Origin: JAKACA01 sp050744865
Lineage (GTDB): Bacteria; Actinomycetota; Acidimicrobiia; Acidimicrobiales; Bog-793
Reading direction: 5' to 3'
Length of the DNA: 64,000 nt
Assembly: GCA_050744865.1 (NCBI GenBank)
Contig: JBOGHW010000046.1
Coordinates: 1 to 64,000, forward strand
Shown: positions 41,911 to 49,948 of the stretch, one piece after another
Layout of the letters: every line of letters starts with the position of its first letter
Numbering within the stretch: position 1 is the first letter of the stretch
The notes under the pieces: generated by a model
Database searches by the model: none
What the model was told of the DNA's origin: nothing
Seen by the model: only the letters and a program-made list of their open reading frames with translations
Program-made: the position numbers and the translations under genes

Positions 41911-43113
41911 TCATGACGCCGACACCGGCAGGTGCTTGATGCCGTTGATGAAGTTGGAGCGAAGGCGCTTGACGTCGCCTGCCAGCTCGAGCCTCGGCAT
42001 GGCGGCCATGATCTCTTCGAACATGATCCGGATCTCGACGCGGGCGAGGTTGGCGCCGAGGCAGAAGTGCGAGCCGCCACCGCCGAAGGCGACATGCTCG
42101 TTGGGGGAGCGGGCGATGTCGAACTTCTGCGGATCGTCGAACACAGACTCGTCGCGGTTGGCCGACACGTGCCAGAAGACGACCTTGTCGCCGTCCCTCA
42201 CCTTCTGGCCGCCGATCTCGGTGTCACGTGTGGCGGTTCGCCGGAAGTGCATGACGGGCGAGGAGTAGCGCAGCATCTCCTCGATCGCCGAGCCCAGCAG
42301 GCCGGGGTCGGCGAGAAGGCGCTCGCGCTCATCCGGGTTCTCGATGAGGGCAAGGGTGCCGTGCGAGATGAGGTTGCGGGTCGTCTCGTTGCCTGCGACG
42401 GCCAGCAGCATGAAGAAGAGGTCGATCTCCAGCTGGGAGAGCTGGTCGCCATCGATCTCAGCCTGGGCCAGGATGCTGACGAGGTCGTCGTGGGGGTTGG
42501 CCTTGCGCTCGGCCGTGAGGGCGTCGGCGTAGGCGAACAGCTCCATGGCGGCGTTGACGGCCAGCTCGGGGGCCGCTGTGAACTCGGGGTCGTTGGAGCC
42601 GATCATCCGGTTGCTCCAGTCGAACACCTTGTGCCGGTCCTCCTGCGGCACTCCCATCAGGTCGGCGATGACCTGTAGCGGCAGCTCGGCCGCGACGTCC
42701 TCGACGAAGTCGAACTCGCCCTTGTCCCTGGCCTCGGCGACGAGCGCCCTCGAGCGCCGCGTGATCTTGTCCTCGAGCTCGTGGACCATGCGCGGCGTGA
42801 AACCCTTGTTGACGAGGCGCCTGTAGCGGGTGTGAATCGGCGGGTCCATGTTCAGCATCATCAGGCGCTGCTGGGCGAGGGTCTCCTCGTCGAAGTTGGC
42901 GATGAGAGCCGACCCGGTGTGCGAGCTGAAGGCGGCCGAGTCCCGGTTGACGAGCACGAGATCGTCGTAACCGACCACCGCCCAGTGGCCAGGGCCGTCA
43001 GCCTCCTCGTGCCAGAACACGGGGTGCTGGCGGCGCAGCTCGGCGAACAGCTCGTGAGGTACCGACGGCACGAAGAGGTCAGGATCGACGAGGTCGACCT
43101 GCGACAGATCCAT
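41911..43113 (-). CDS. Cytochrome P450
   Basis: The 400-residue P450 has the I-helix AGNETTRN, the K-helix EEMLRYSSPV with ExxR, and the heme loop FGGGGSHFCLGANLAR with Cys351 as ligand. DPPIHTRYRRLVNKGFTPRM is typical of actinobacterial CYP families near CYP125/142/124. Those hydroxylate sterol side chains or fatty acids, so a steroid-like substrate is suggested. ATG 43113 has GGGAGG upstream. A KstR-like box lies 14 bp before the start. Confidence 0.94.
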   Translation of the reverse strand: MDLSQVDLVDPDLFVPSVPHELFAELRRQHPVFWHEEADGPGHWAVVGYDDLVLVNRDSAAFSSHTGSALIANFDEETLAQQRLMMLNMDPPIHTRYRRLVNKGFTPRMVHELEDKITRRSRALVAEARDKGEFDFVEDVAAELPLQVIADLMGVPQEDRHKVFDWSNRMIGSNDPEFTAAPELAVNAAMELFAYADALTAERKANPHDDLVSILAQAEIDGDQLSQLEIDLFFMLLAVAGNETTRNLISHGTLALIENPDERERLLADPGLLGSAIEEMLRYSSPVMHFRRTATRDTEIGGQKVRDGDKVVFWHVSANRDESVFDDPQKFDIARSPNEHVAFGGGGSHFCLGANLARVEIRIMFEEIMAAMPRLELAGDVKRLRSNFINGIKHLPVSAS

Positions 43114-43126
43114 GGGGCCTCCCGAG

Positions 43127-43140
43127 TAGAACGCGTTCCA
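43127..43140. promoter_or_regulatory. KstR-like operator upstream of the P450 gene
   Basis: TAGAACGCGTTCCA fits TnnAACnnGTTnnA on both strands. It is 14 bp upstream of the P450 ATG and shares eleven consecutive bases with the box at 36590. One TetR-type regulator may therefore control both groups; no kstR gene is in the window. Confidence 0.65.
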
Positions 43141-43881
43141 GTTTTGGGCAAGTGTAGGCGAGGGGCCTGCCGGGTTCCAGAGCGGGTGGGGCGGGCGGGA
43201 GCAGTGCCCGGACGCGAAGCGACCCCAGGTAGCCGGTGGGCTTGCGCCTCCGTGCTTCCCGGGGTCGACTCCTGATGCCCGCTGCCTGCCTACGCATTGG
43301 CGGGTGCCTCTCAGCTGCCCGTTGCTGCGACCCGGTCTCCGGCTCCGAGGAGCCTTCCTCCGAGGTGACCGACCTCGAACATCCAACCGTCGGCGAAGCT
43401 TCCGCAGTTCCATCGTGACCTTCAGCCCTTGCGGGCCTCCGGCCTCTCCGAAACGCAGCCTCCCTCCGCACCCCGCCCTTGCAGGCGACGCACCTCAGGC
43501 GACTGTGTCCCTTCGGCTCCGGCCTCCCTTGCGGGCGACCTTCACCTGAGGACTGTCCCTTCGGCTCCGGCCTCCCTTGCGGGCGACCTTCACTTGGGGA
43601 CTGCCCCCTCGTTCGGGCGGCCCTTGCGGGCTCTCCTCCCTTAGGAGCGGCGCTCGGGCCACTCCGACTCCCTTGCGGGAACCTTTGCGGCCTTCGCAGC
43701 GGTTGCTTCGTCCTTGGCGAGGGCAACTTTGCTTGACCCTCGCCTCACCGTCAAGGGACGTTCACGAAATACCCCCCTTATCGACAGGCCAGGTTCACTT
43801 ATCGACAGATCTCCAGAACTGTCCCCCTGTATTGCACAGCCTTGTGCACAGGCCAGCCCAACGGGCCAGCCCTGTTGAGGG
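43141..43881. other. 740-bp region without a convincing gene
   Basis: Open frames exist on both strands but have no start context, and their translations are low-complexity Pro/Gly/Ser/Arg. The region holds a 48-bp tandem duplication (43507-43593). Past about 43,740 it changes to AT-richer sequence with two TTATCGACA 9-mers and one TTGTGCACA. It separates the P450 promoter from the nitroreductase 3' end. Confidence 0.6.
43507..43593. repeat. 48-bp tandem duplication
   Basis: A 39-base segment beginning GTCCCTTCGGCTCCGGCCTC is identical at 43507-43545 and 43555-43593. A degenerate third unit follows to about 43,640. The 48-bp period keeps a minus-strand frame open (EGRPQGRPEPKGxS), but no start or codon pattern supports a gene. 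Confidence 0.7.
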
Positions 43882-44574
43882 TTAGCCGATGCCCCCCGCC
43901 GGCAGGAACGGGTCGCCCTCCCAGCGGTCGATGAAGGCCAACTCTCCGACTGGCTTGCGCCGCAACCGGGTGAGCTGCCGCACGGGATGCCCGAGGACGA
44001 TCAAAGCGGCCAGCACCCAGCCGGCCGGCCACCCGATCAGCTCCCGGACGGCCTGCTCCTGGCGGCAGAGCACGGTCGTCATGACCCCGCCGAGGCCTTT
44101 GTCGCGTGCTGCCAGCAGGACGTTGTGCCCGAACGGGTACACCGAGGCGCCGCCCACGATGCTCTGCCGGCCGAGACCGTTGTCTGTCACGGCCAGGCCG
44201 GACAGGTCGGCGACGAGCAGCATCATGACGGGCACGCTCGCCAGAGCTTCGCCGAAGGCATCCGGCGCCGGCCTCGACCGCGCCACGGTGAGGTCAAGGG
44301 CCGGCTCGTAGGGGCCCTGTAGCGGTGGGGCGAAGGGCACGAGGCCCTGCTCGACGTGAGCCCAGTACTCCCTCCAGCCCAACTGGTAGAGCTCGGCGAC
44401 TCGCTTCCGTCTGGCAGCATCCTTCACGACCACGAGCCGCCACGGCTGCCGGTTGCCGCCACTGGGAGCAAAGCGGGCTGCCTCCACGACCTCGCGAACG
44501 ACGGCGTCGTCGACGGGCTCGGTCGTGAACTCCCGCACCGCCCCGGTCGTGCGCATCGCTTCGGTGAGCTCCAT
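43882..44574 (-). CDS. Nitroreductase-family flavoprotein
   Basis: The 230-residue FMN enzyme has RTTGAVREFTTEPVDDAVVR, the FMN loop RFAPSGGNRQPWRLVVV, and the late AARDKGLGGVMTTVLC and GHPVRQLTRLRRKPVGELAF motifs. It belongs to the group of NAD(P)H nitroreductases close to BluB/NfnB-like proteins, reducing nitro compounds or quinones. It is divergent from the GGDEF gene. Confidence 0.9.
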   Translation of the reverse strand: MELTEAMRTTGAVREFTTEPVDDAVVREVVEAARFAPSGGNRQPWRLVVVKDAARRKRVAELYQLGWREYWAHVEQGLVPFAPPLQGPYEPALDLTVARSRPAPDAFGEALASVPVMMLLVADLSGLAVTDNGLGRQSIVGGASVYPFGHNVLLAARDKGLGGVMTTVLCRQEQAVRELIGWPAGWVLAALIVLGHPVRQLTRLRRKPVGELAFIDRWEGDPFLPAGGIG

Positions 44575-44612
44575 GCCGCAAAAAGCCTATCCTTGGCGCC
44601 CGGGAGGGTTGG

Positions 44613-45743
44613 ATGGCAGTCGAGGACGGGCGGGGGCGGGAGCTGGTGTCGTTCGACGAGATTTCGCCGGACGCGCACCCGTTTCGAAGCCAAGGCAGGT
44701 TGCTGCGGACGCTCCCGTTCGCCGTCGTCGCGATCCTCGCCGCCAGTAGCCTTGCCCTCCCGAGGGGCCTGTATTCCTGGCGCTGGGCGACGGCGAGCCT
44801 GATCCTGCTCGGCCTGGTGTTCGTTGCCGCCGTCCTGCCTTGGGACCACGGCGGCGCTGTGAGCCTGATGAACCCGTCCAAGAACCTCCTCGAGACGCCC
44901 GTCAGCTGGGGAGGCGAACCGCAGCCTGGCGCCAGCAGCAAGTTCGGGCCGCAGGACTGCTGGGCGCTGCGGCGAGGTCGCTTGCACGAGTCGGGTGAGT
45001 CCGGCCCTTACTGCAGGCACCTCGGCGCGTCGCCGCCGGAGGGATCTGTCTGCTTCCCGATGAGGGCGCAGGGCGAGACCATAGGGGTGCTCCAGCTCCG
45101 CGGGGCTGCCCGGGGCGAGCCTGACGACGTCACCCGGCAGCTCCTTGTCACCGTGGGCGAGCAACTGGCCTTGGCGATGGCGAACTTCCAGCTGCGCCTG
45201 TCGCTCCGCAACCAGTCCATCCGCGACCCGCTGACGAACTTGTTCAACAGGCGCTACATGGAGGAGACCTTGACCCGTGAGATCTCCCGCGCCCAGCGCA
45301 ACTGCGAGCCAGTCGGCGTGCTGCAGATCGACGTCGACCACTTCAAGCCGTTCAACGACTCGCACGGGCACGAAGCGGGCGACAGTGTGCTGAAGGCTCT
45401 GGGCGGGTTGTTCCTCAGTGTCTTCCGGGGCGCCGACGTCGCCTGCCGCTACGGTGGCGAAGAGTTCACGGTCATCCTGCCTGGCTCCTCGCTGGAGGCC
45501 ACCGAGGCGCGGGCCATCGAGCTCAGCAGGCTCGTCGCCGTGACTCCGATCCCGTTCCGCAGCATCCAGCTCGACCCGCCGACGCTGTCGGTCGGGGTCG
45601 CTGTGTTCCCGGCCCACGACACAACGGTGCCCGGACTGCTCCGCGTGGCTGACGCCGCCCTCTACGCCGCCAAGGCGAACGGTCGCGACCAGATCGTGTG
45701 CGCGCCCGTTCCCACCGCGCCGCCGGTCGAGTCCATGCCTTAG
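44613..45743 (+). CDS. Membrane GGDEF diguanylate cyclase with partial GAF
   Basis: The 376-residue protein has two membrane helices (about 30-50 and 58-78). A segment CWALRRGRLHE...YCRHL...CFPMRAQGETIGVLQL follows, which is the C-terminal half of a GAF domain. It ends in a GGDEF domain (RDPLTNLFNRRYMEE, IDVDHFKPFNDSHGHEAGD, RYGGEEF). The GGEEF signature is intact, so c-di-GMP synthesis is likely. The first half of the GAF domain appears replaced by the membrane region, which would change signal sensing. Confidence 0.9.
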   Translation: MAVEDGRGRELVSFDEISPDAHPFRSQGRLLRTLPFAVVAILAASSLALPRGLYSWRWATASLILLGLVFVAAVLPWDHGGAVSLMNPSKNLLETPVSWGGEPQPGASSKFGPQDCWALRRGRLHESGESGPYCRHLGASPPEGSVCFPMRAQGETIGVLQLRGAARGEPDDVTRQLLVTVGEQLALAMANFQLRLSLRNQSIRDPLTNLFNRRYMEETLTREISRAQRNCEPVGVLQIDVDHFKPFNDSHGHEAGDSVLKALGGLFLSVFRGADVACRYGGEEFTVILPGSSLEATEARAIELSRLVAVTPIPFRSIQLDPPTLSVGVAVFPAHDTTVPGLLRVADAALYAAKANGRDQIVCAPVPTAPPVESMP

Positions 45744-45809
45744 GTGGCGACGCCTGCTGCGACCCCGGCATACGGTGCTAGCTTCGCCAAAGGATTGACC
45801 GGAGGTTTG

Positions 45810-46742
45810 ATGACGAATCCTTGGGATGGGCGAGGGCTGCCGCCGGCTGCCACCGCCCGGATGGCACGCGGTGCCGAGGGCGGCCCCGGCGCCAGCCTGT
45901 TCGGGATCTCCGGACAAGCGGCTTTGGAGGCGTGCGGATTCTCTGTCGTCGGTGAGGTGATGGGCTGCATCGTGGAGCACATCGGCTTCCAGGGCTACGC
46001 CGGCTGCGGTTGGGTGCCGAGCAATTACGGCAATCTCGGTGGCTTTCCCCAGCGGTACGGAGCTGGGCCTGTCGCCACGAGGACCGCCTCACAGGGTTTC
46101 GGTGCCTATACGCCCTACGTTGACGCTCTCTACCACGGCTACGACACCGCCATCTTGCGCATGCTGCTGGAGTGCCGCGACCTACGAGGCGACGGCGTTG
46201 TCGGCGTGACTCTCAAGCAGACTCACATGGGCGAGGGCAACAGGGAGTTCCTCGTGTACGGAACTGCCGTCCGGGCCCACGCCAAGCAGCGCCCCGCCAA
46301 CATCTTCTCGACGCTCTTGCCCGCCCACGACGTTGCCAAGCTGCTCCACCGGGGCTGGGTGCCGGCTGGCATCACGCTCGGGATCGCGCTCGCCATCCGG
46401 CACGACGACTTCTTCACGCGCCAGCAAGCCAGCGCCTGGTCCGGGAACACCGAAGTCAGTGGCTTCACCGAGCTGGTCCATCGGGTGCGCCAGGATGCCC
46501 GCCAGCAGTTCTCGAGACGGGTCAAGGCATTCGGTGCCGACGGGGGCATACTGTCGGACATGACGCTTGACATATGGGAGGTCGAGCCAGCCGAGCAGCA
46601 CCGCGACCACGTGGCGTTGGCCTCCGTGCTGGGTACGTCTGTCGCTCGTTTCGGAGGTGGGGGCCGGGACCCGAGCACCGCAAGCCTCAGCATCTTGTCC
46701 CTGGCGGACAAGACCGTTTCCACAATTGGAAGGAAGTCATGA
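45810..46742 (+). CDS. YbjQ-like (UPF0145) heavy-metal-binding-domain protein
   Basis: The 310-residue protein has two YbjQ-like units. The conserved elements are EACGFSVVGEVMGCIVEHIG, then YHGYDTAILRMLLECRDLRG and GVVGVTLKQTHMG, then FLVYGTAVRA; these recur in the second half (WVPAGITLGIALAI, QDARQQFSRRVKAFGADGG). YbjQ proteins form pentameric rings of unknown role. ATG 45810 follows GGAGG by four bases; upstream codons are open but lack a site. It overlaps the next gene. Confidence 0.85.
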   Translation: MTNPWDGRGLPPAATARMARGAEGGPGASLFGISGQAALEACGFSVVGEVMGCIVEHIGFQGYAGCGWVPSNYGNLGGFPQRYGAGPVATRTASQGFGAYTPYVDALYHGYDTAILRMLLECRDLRGDGVVGVTLKQTHMGEGNREFLVYGTAVRAHAKQRPANIFSTLLPAHDVAKLLHRGWVPAGITLGIALAIRHDDFFTRQQASAWSGNTEVSGFTELVHRVRQDARQQFSRRVKAFGADGGILSDMTLDIWEVEPAEQHRDHVALASVLGTSVARFGGGGRDPSTASLSILSLADKTVSTIGRKS

Positions 46743-47575
46743 GCACCGACGAAGAAGAGCTCGAGAAACAGGCCGTGAGCCTCATCCCCGAGGACGCCAT
46801 GAAGCGTCTGGCGGAGATGAAGCCGGGCGCGCCTGGTGCGCTGTTCACTTCCGACCTGAGCGTGAACGAGTTCCTCCTCGTACGCGAGGCCGGCTTCCGG
46901 CCGCTCGGCCTTGTGCTCGGCTCGAGCATCTACCACGTCGGCATCCAGATCGGCCGATGGTCCAAGAACATGGAGATGGACACGCTCTCCCAAGCGATGT
47001 ACCACGCTCGCGAGCTCTCCATGAGCCGGATGGAAGCCGAGGCGGCAACCCTTGGGGCCGACGGCATCGTCGGTGTCCGGCTCGACATCGAGTTCAAGGA
47101 GTTCGGCAACGACCTGGCCGAGTTCATCGCCGTCGGCACCGCCGTCAAGGCAGACGAGCCCGGAGACTGGAAGAACAATCAGGGCCAGCCCTTCACCTCC
47201 GACTTGTCCGGTCAGGACTTCTGGACCCTCGTGCAGGCGGGCTACGCCCCTCTCGGGATGGTGATGGGGAGCTGTGTGTACCACATCGCCCACCAGAACG
47301 CCCTCAAGGCCATGGGGAACGTGGGACGCAACGTCGAGCTGCCCATCTACACCGAGGCGCTCTACGACGCCCGCGAGCTGGCGATGAGCCGGATGCAGGC
47401 CGAAGCAGAGGCGCTGAAGGCCGAGGGCATCGTCGGCGTGCAACTGCTGTCGCTGCCGCACAAATGGGGTGGCCACACCACCGAGTTCTTCGCCATCGGG
47501 ACGGCGGTCCGCCCGCTCCGGGCTGACCACGTCATCGCCAAGCCGCAGCTCGTCCTACCTTTGACGGATGGGTGA
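46739..47575 (+). CDS. Tandem YbjQ-domain protein
   Basis: The 278-residue protein has two clear YbjQ repeats: EAGFRPLGLVLGSSIYHVGI with LSMSRMEAEAATLGADGIVG, and QAGYAPLGMVMGSCVYHIAH with LAMSRMQAEAEALKAEGIVG. Each ends in an EF(I/F)A(V/I)GTAV strand. Each repeat is preceded by PGALFTSDLS or QPFTSDLSGQDF. It starts inside the previous gene's stop (ATGA, with AAGGAA upstream), so the proteins are probably made together and may assemble into one ring. Confidence 0.88.
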   Translation: MSTDEEELEKQAVSLIPEDAMKRLAEMKPGAPGALFTSDLSVNEFLLVREAGFRPLGLVLGSSIYHVGIQIGRWSKNMEMDTLSQAMYHARELSMSRMEAEAATLGADGIVGVRLDIEFKEFGNDLAEFIAVGTAVKADEPGDWKNNQGQPFTSDLSGQDFWTLVQAGYAPLGMVMGSCVYHIAHQNALKAMGNVGRNVELPIYTEALYDARELAMSRMQAEAEALKAEGIVGVQLLSLPHKWGGHTTEFFAIGTAVRPLRADHVIAKPQLVLPLTDG

Positions 47576-47990
47576 GCTGACTCCCGCTTCCGAGGCCCCC
47601 GAGCCTGACGTCGAGCTCATCGCGGCCGCCCTGCGCGCCGACACGGCAGACCTGGACGCCTACCACAAGGTGCTCTCGAACACGATAGGTACGATGCTGC
47701 CGCCTGAGATGGTCGAAGTCGACCGCAACAAGTCAATGTCCGATCGCATGGCGGGCCGTCCCGGCACAGCCACGGCGATCCGTCTCCACCTGGGAGACAA
47801 GACACTCGAGCTGGCAGCACGCAAGGGGCGTCTCGTCGCCACGTCTGCCCAGCAGGTGCGGGGCGTCGTCATCTCCCAGAAGGAGGTGTCCGTCGCAGAC
47901 TGGGTGAAGCAGCTGGCCGAGTACGTGGCGGCTGTTGCAGCCGAGAACGCCGACGCACGTGAAGCGCTCGGACGGCTGATCGGCCCGTAG
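47568..47990 (+). CDS. Conserved hypothetical protein of the YbjQ operon
   Basis: No family function is known to me. The 140-residue protein is alpha-helical at both ends (ELIAAALRADTADLDAYHKV; DWVKQLAEYVAAVAAENADA). Between them are GTMLPPEMVEVDRNKSM and a short beta section (TATAIRLHLGDKTLELAARK). It overlaps the tandem YbjQ gene by 8 bases. The fixed order suggests a partner of the YbjQ proteins. Confidence 0.7.
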   Translation: MGELTPASEAPEPDVELIAAALRADTADLDAYHKVLSNTIGTMLPPEMVEVDRNKSMSDRMAGRPGTATAIRLHLGDKTLELAARKGRLVATSAQQVRGVVISQKEVSVADWVKQLAEYVAAVAAENADAREALGRLIGP

Positions 47991-48005
47991 TCCCGCTCAG
48001 TCGCC

Positions 48006-48869
48006 TCACACGCTGCCGACCGTCCGGAAGCGCCGCAGCGCCAGCGGTACGCAAACGGCGATGATGGCCAGGCACCAACCGATCATGGCGATGACGGGAT
48101 GCTCGAGTGGCCAGGAGCCGGTCGAGTGAATGCCCTGGCAGACCTGCCGCACGGCGGCTACGAGAGTCGAGAGAGGATCCCAGTCGCCGATCACCCTTGG
48201 CACCGTCTTCATGCCCTGGATCGGCACGAACGTGCCTGCCAGGAACGACAACGGGAACACGACGGCGAAGCCAACCCCTTGCATGGCGTCCGAGCTGCGC
48301 ACCACCATGCCCAGCAGTAGGCCGAACCAGGTGAAGGCGACCAAGCCCAGCATCACGAGCCCGACCAGCTCCAAGCTGCCGCCGACGGTCAGGTGTGGAC
48401 GCCAGCCCAGCCCGTAGCCGATGCCGGCGACGATGATCATGCCCAGGATCTGCTCGAGGATCTGCCCGACGACCTGTGCCGTGACGACCGAGAGCCGTGT
48501 CACCGGCAGGGACCGGAAGCGGTCGATCACGCCCGTCGTGAAGTCCGTCACCGTGGCGGTCCCTGTGCCGATCACGCCGAAGGCGATGCTCTGGCCGATC
48601 AGGCCGGGCAGGAGGTAATCCTGGTAGCGGACGTGTGGGATGTGGATCGCCGAGCCGAACACGTAGAGAAACAACAACGTGAACACAACCGGCTGGATCG
48701 TCACGTCGCTCAACCGCTCCGGGACGCGGGGGACAGCCCGCAGGCTGCGCCCGACGAGGAGCATCGTCTCGCGGGTGTATCGCCGGAGCCTGCCCGGCCG
48801 GTCGGGCAGGCCGGGGGTGCCTGCGGGGGGCCGCAAACTAAGCACGGCGGCGGTCACGGTGGCGCTCAC
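48006..48869 (-). CDS. ABC-2 type exporter permease (DrrB-like)
   Basis: The 287-residue permease has six hydrophobic segments and the DrrB pattern: IQPVVFTLLFLYVFGSAIHI, DYLLPGLIGQSIAFGVIGTG, VIDRFRSLPVTRLSVV, and LSFLAGTFVPIQGMKTVPRV. With the ATPase just upstream it should export a drug or lipid-like compound. GTG 48869 overlaps the ATPase stop (GTGA). Confidence 0.92.
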   Translation of the reverse strand: MSATVTAAVLSLRPPAGTPGLPDRPGRLRRYTRETMLLVGRSLRAVPRVPERLSDVTIQPVVFTLLFLYVFGSAIHIPHVRYQDYLLPGLIGQSIAFGVIGTGTATVTDFTTGVIDRFRSLPVTRLSVVTAQVVGQILEQILGMIIVAGIGYGLGWRPHLTVGGSLELVGLVMLGLVAFTWFGLLLGMVVRSSDAMQGVGFAVVFPLSFLAGTFVPIQGMKTVPRVIGDWDPLSTLVAAVRQVCQGIHSTGSWPLEHPVIAMIGWCLAIIAVCVPLALRRFRTVGSV

Positions 48870-49843
48870 GCTGGCACCTCGTCTCTTGTCGTGTCGGTCT
48901 CCGATAGGCAAGCGCCTGTCAGGGCCAAGAAGGCGTCGTCGAGGGTGGGCCGCCTGAGGGCCACCTCGTCGATCGGCACGCCGCTCGCCAGGACCACCTC
49001 GGTCACTGCCCGCAGGTCCGCTGCCTCGCCCGGGGCAGGGATCGACAACTTCCGGCGTTCCGGTGAGGCGGTGACGTCGAACTGGCATCCGAGGCGGGCC
49101 ACCAGGGCGTCGTAACCGGCGGCGTCAACTGCCACGACGTCAACTCTTTGGTCCCCGATCTGAGCCTTCAGCTGAGCCGGAGTGCCGTTGGCGACCGCCC
49201 GGCCGTGGTCCATCAGCATGATGTCGTCGGCCAGCTCGTCTGCCTCCTCCAGGTACTGGGTGGTGAGCAGTACTGTCACCCCTTCTGCCACGAGATCGCG
49301 GATCGTGGCCCAGACGACTTGGCGGCTGCGGGGGTCGAGGCCGGTCGTCGGCTCATCGAGGACAAGCAGCTTGGGCTGGGTCACCAGGCTTGCTGCCAGG
49401 TCGACACGCCGCCGCTGCCCTCCCGAGATGGACTTGACCAGCTTGTCGCGGAACTCTCCGACGTCAAAACGCTCGATCAACTCCCCCACGATCCTCTGCG
49501 CCTCCCGACGGCCGTGCCCGCGCAGGCGTGCCATGAGCACGAGGTTCTCCCGGGCGGTGAGGTTGCCCTCGAGGGCGGCGAACTGGCCCGTGAGCGAGAT
49601 CAGGCTGCGCACGCCGTCTGGATCGCGCCTGATGTCGCGACCGCACACTGTCGCCGTGCCGCTCGTCGGCTCGCACAGCGTGGCGAGCATCCTCACGACC
49701 GTCGTCTTGCCGGCGCCGTTCGGGCCCAGCAGGGACACCACCGAACCGGAGGGGACATGCAGGTTGACGTGGTCGACGGCGACGATGGCGCCGAAGTGTT
49801 TGGTCAGGCCGTCTGTTATGACGGCGTACTCGTCGGATGGCAC
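48866..49843 (-). CDS. ABC exporter ATPase (DrrA-like)
   Basis: The 325-residue ATPase has Walker A GPNGAGKTT, the signature ISGGQRRRVDLA, Walker B LLVLDEPTTGLDPRSR and LLTTQYLEEADELADDI. The C-terminal ~90 residues (VDVVAVDAAGYDALVARLGC and on) match the daunorubicin-resistance extension. It is the first gene of the exporter operon, divergent from a TetR gene that likely controls it. Confidence 0.94.
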   Translation of the reverse strand: MPSDEYAVITDGLTKHFGAIVAVDHVNLHVPSGSVVSLLGPNGAGKTTVVRMLATLCEPTSGTATVCGRDIRRDPDGVRSLISLTGQFAALEGNLTARENLVLMARLRGHGRREAQRIVGELIERFDVGEFRDKLVKSISGGQRRRVDLAASLVTQPKLLVLDEPTTGLDPRSRQVVWATIRDLVAEGVTVLLTTQYLEEADELADDIMLMDHGRAVANGTPAQLKAQIGDQRVDVVAVDAAGYDALVARLGCQFDVTASPERRKLSIPAPGEAADLRAVTEVVLASGVPIDEVALRRPTLDDAFLALTGACLSETDTTRDEVPA

Positions 49844-49890
49844 TGGCTACCGCCTTCTGGTCCGGGTCGACTTGCTGTGGCAATAAACTT

Positions 49891-49909
49891 ATAGTACCTA
49901 GAAAACTAT
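49891..49909. promoter_or_regulatory. Candidate TetR operator, exporter/regulator divergent region
   Basis: ATAGT at 49891-49895 mirrors ACTAT at 49905-49909 within an AT-rich patch, in the 105-bp gap between the DrrA-like and TetR starts. A second overlapping dyad GCAATA/TATTGC has a different centre, so the exact site is uncertain. Confidence 0.4.
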
Positions 49910-49948
49910 TGCAACAGAAAGTTTGCTTTGGCGGTAAGATCACAGGTG

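Noticed and set aside
43079..43726. Minus-strand frame with PQGRPEPKG repeats upstream of the P450
   Set aside because: It has no good start or ribosome site, runs into the P450 gene out of frame and crosses the KstR-like box; repeats alone do not make it a gene.
44613..45743. GGDEF protein as a degenerate (inactive) cyclase
   Set aside because: The RYGGEEF active-site loop and IDVDHFKPFND metal motif are intact.
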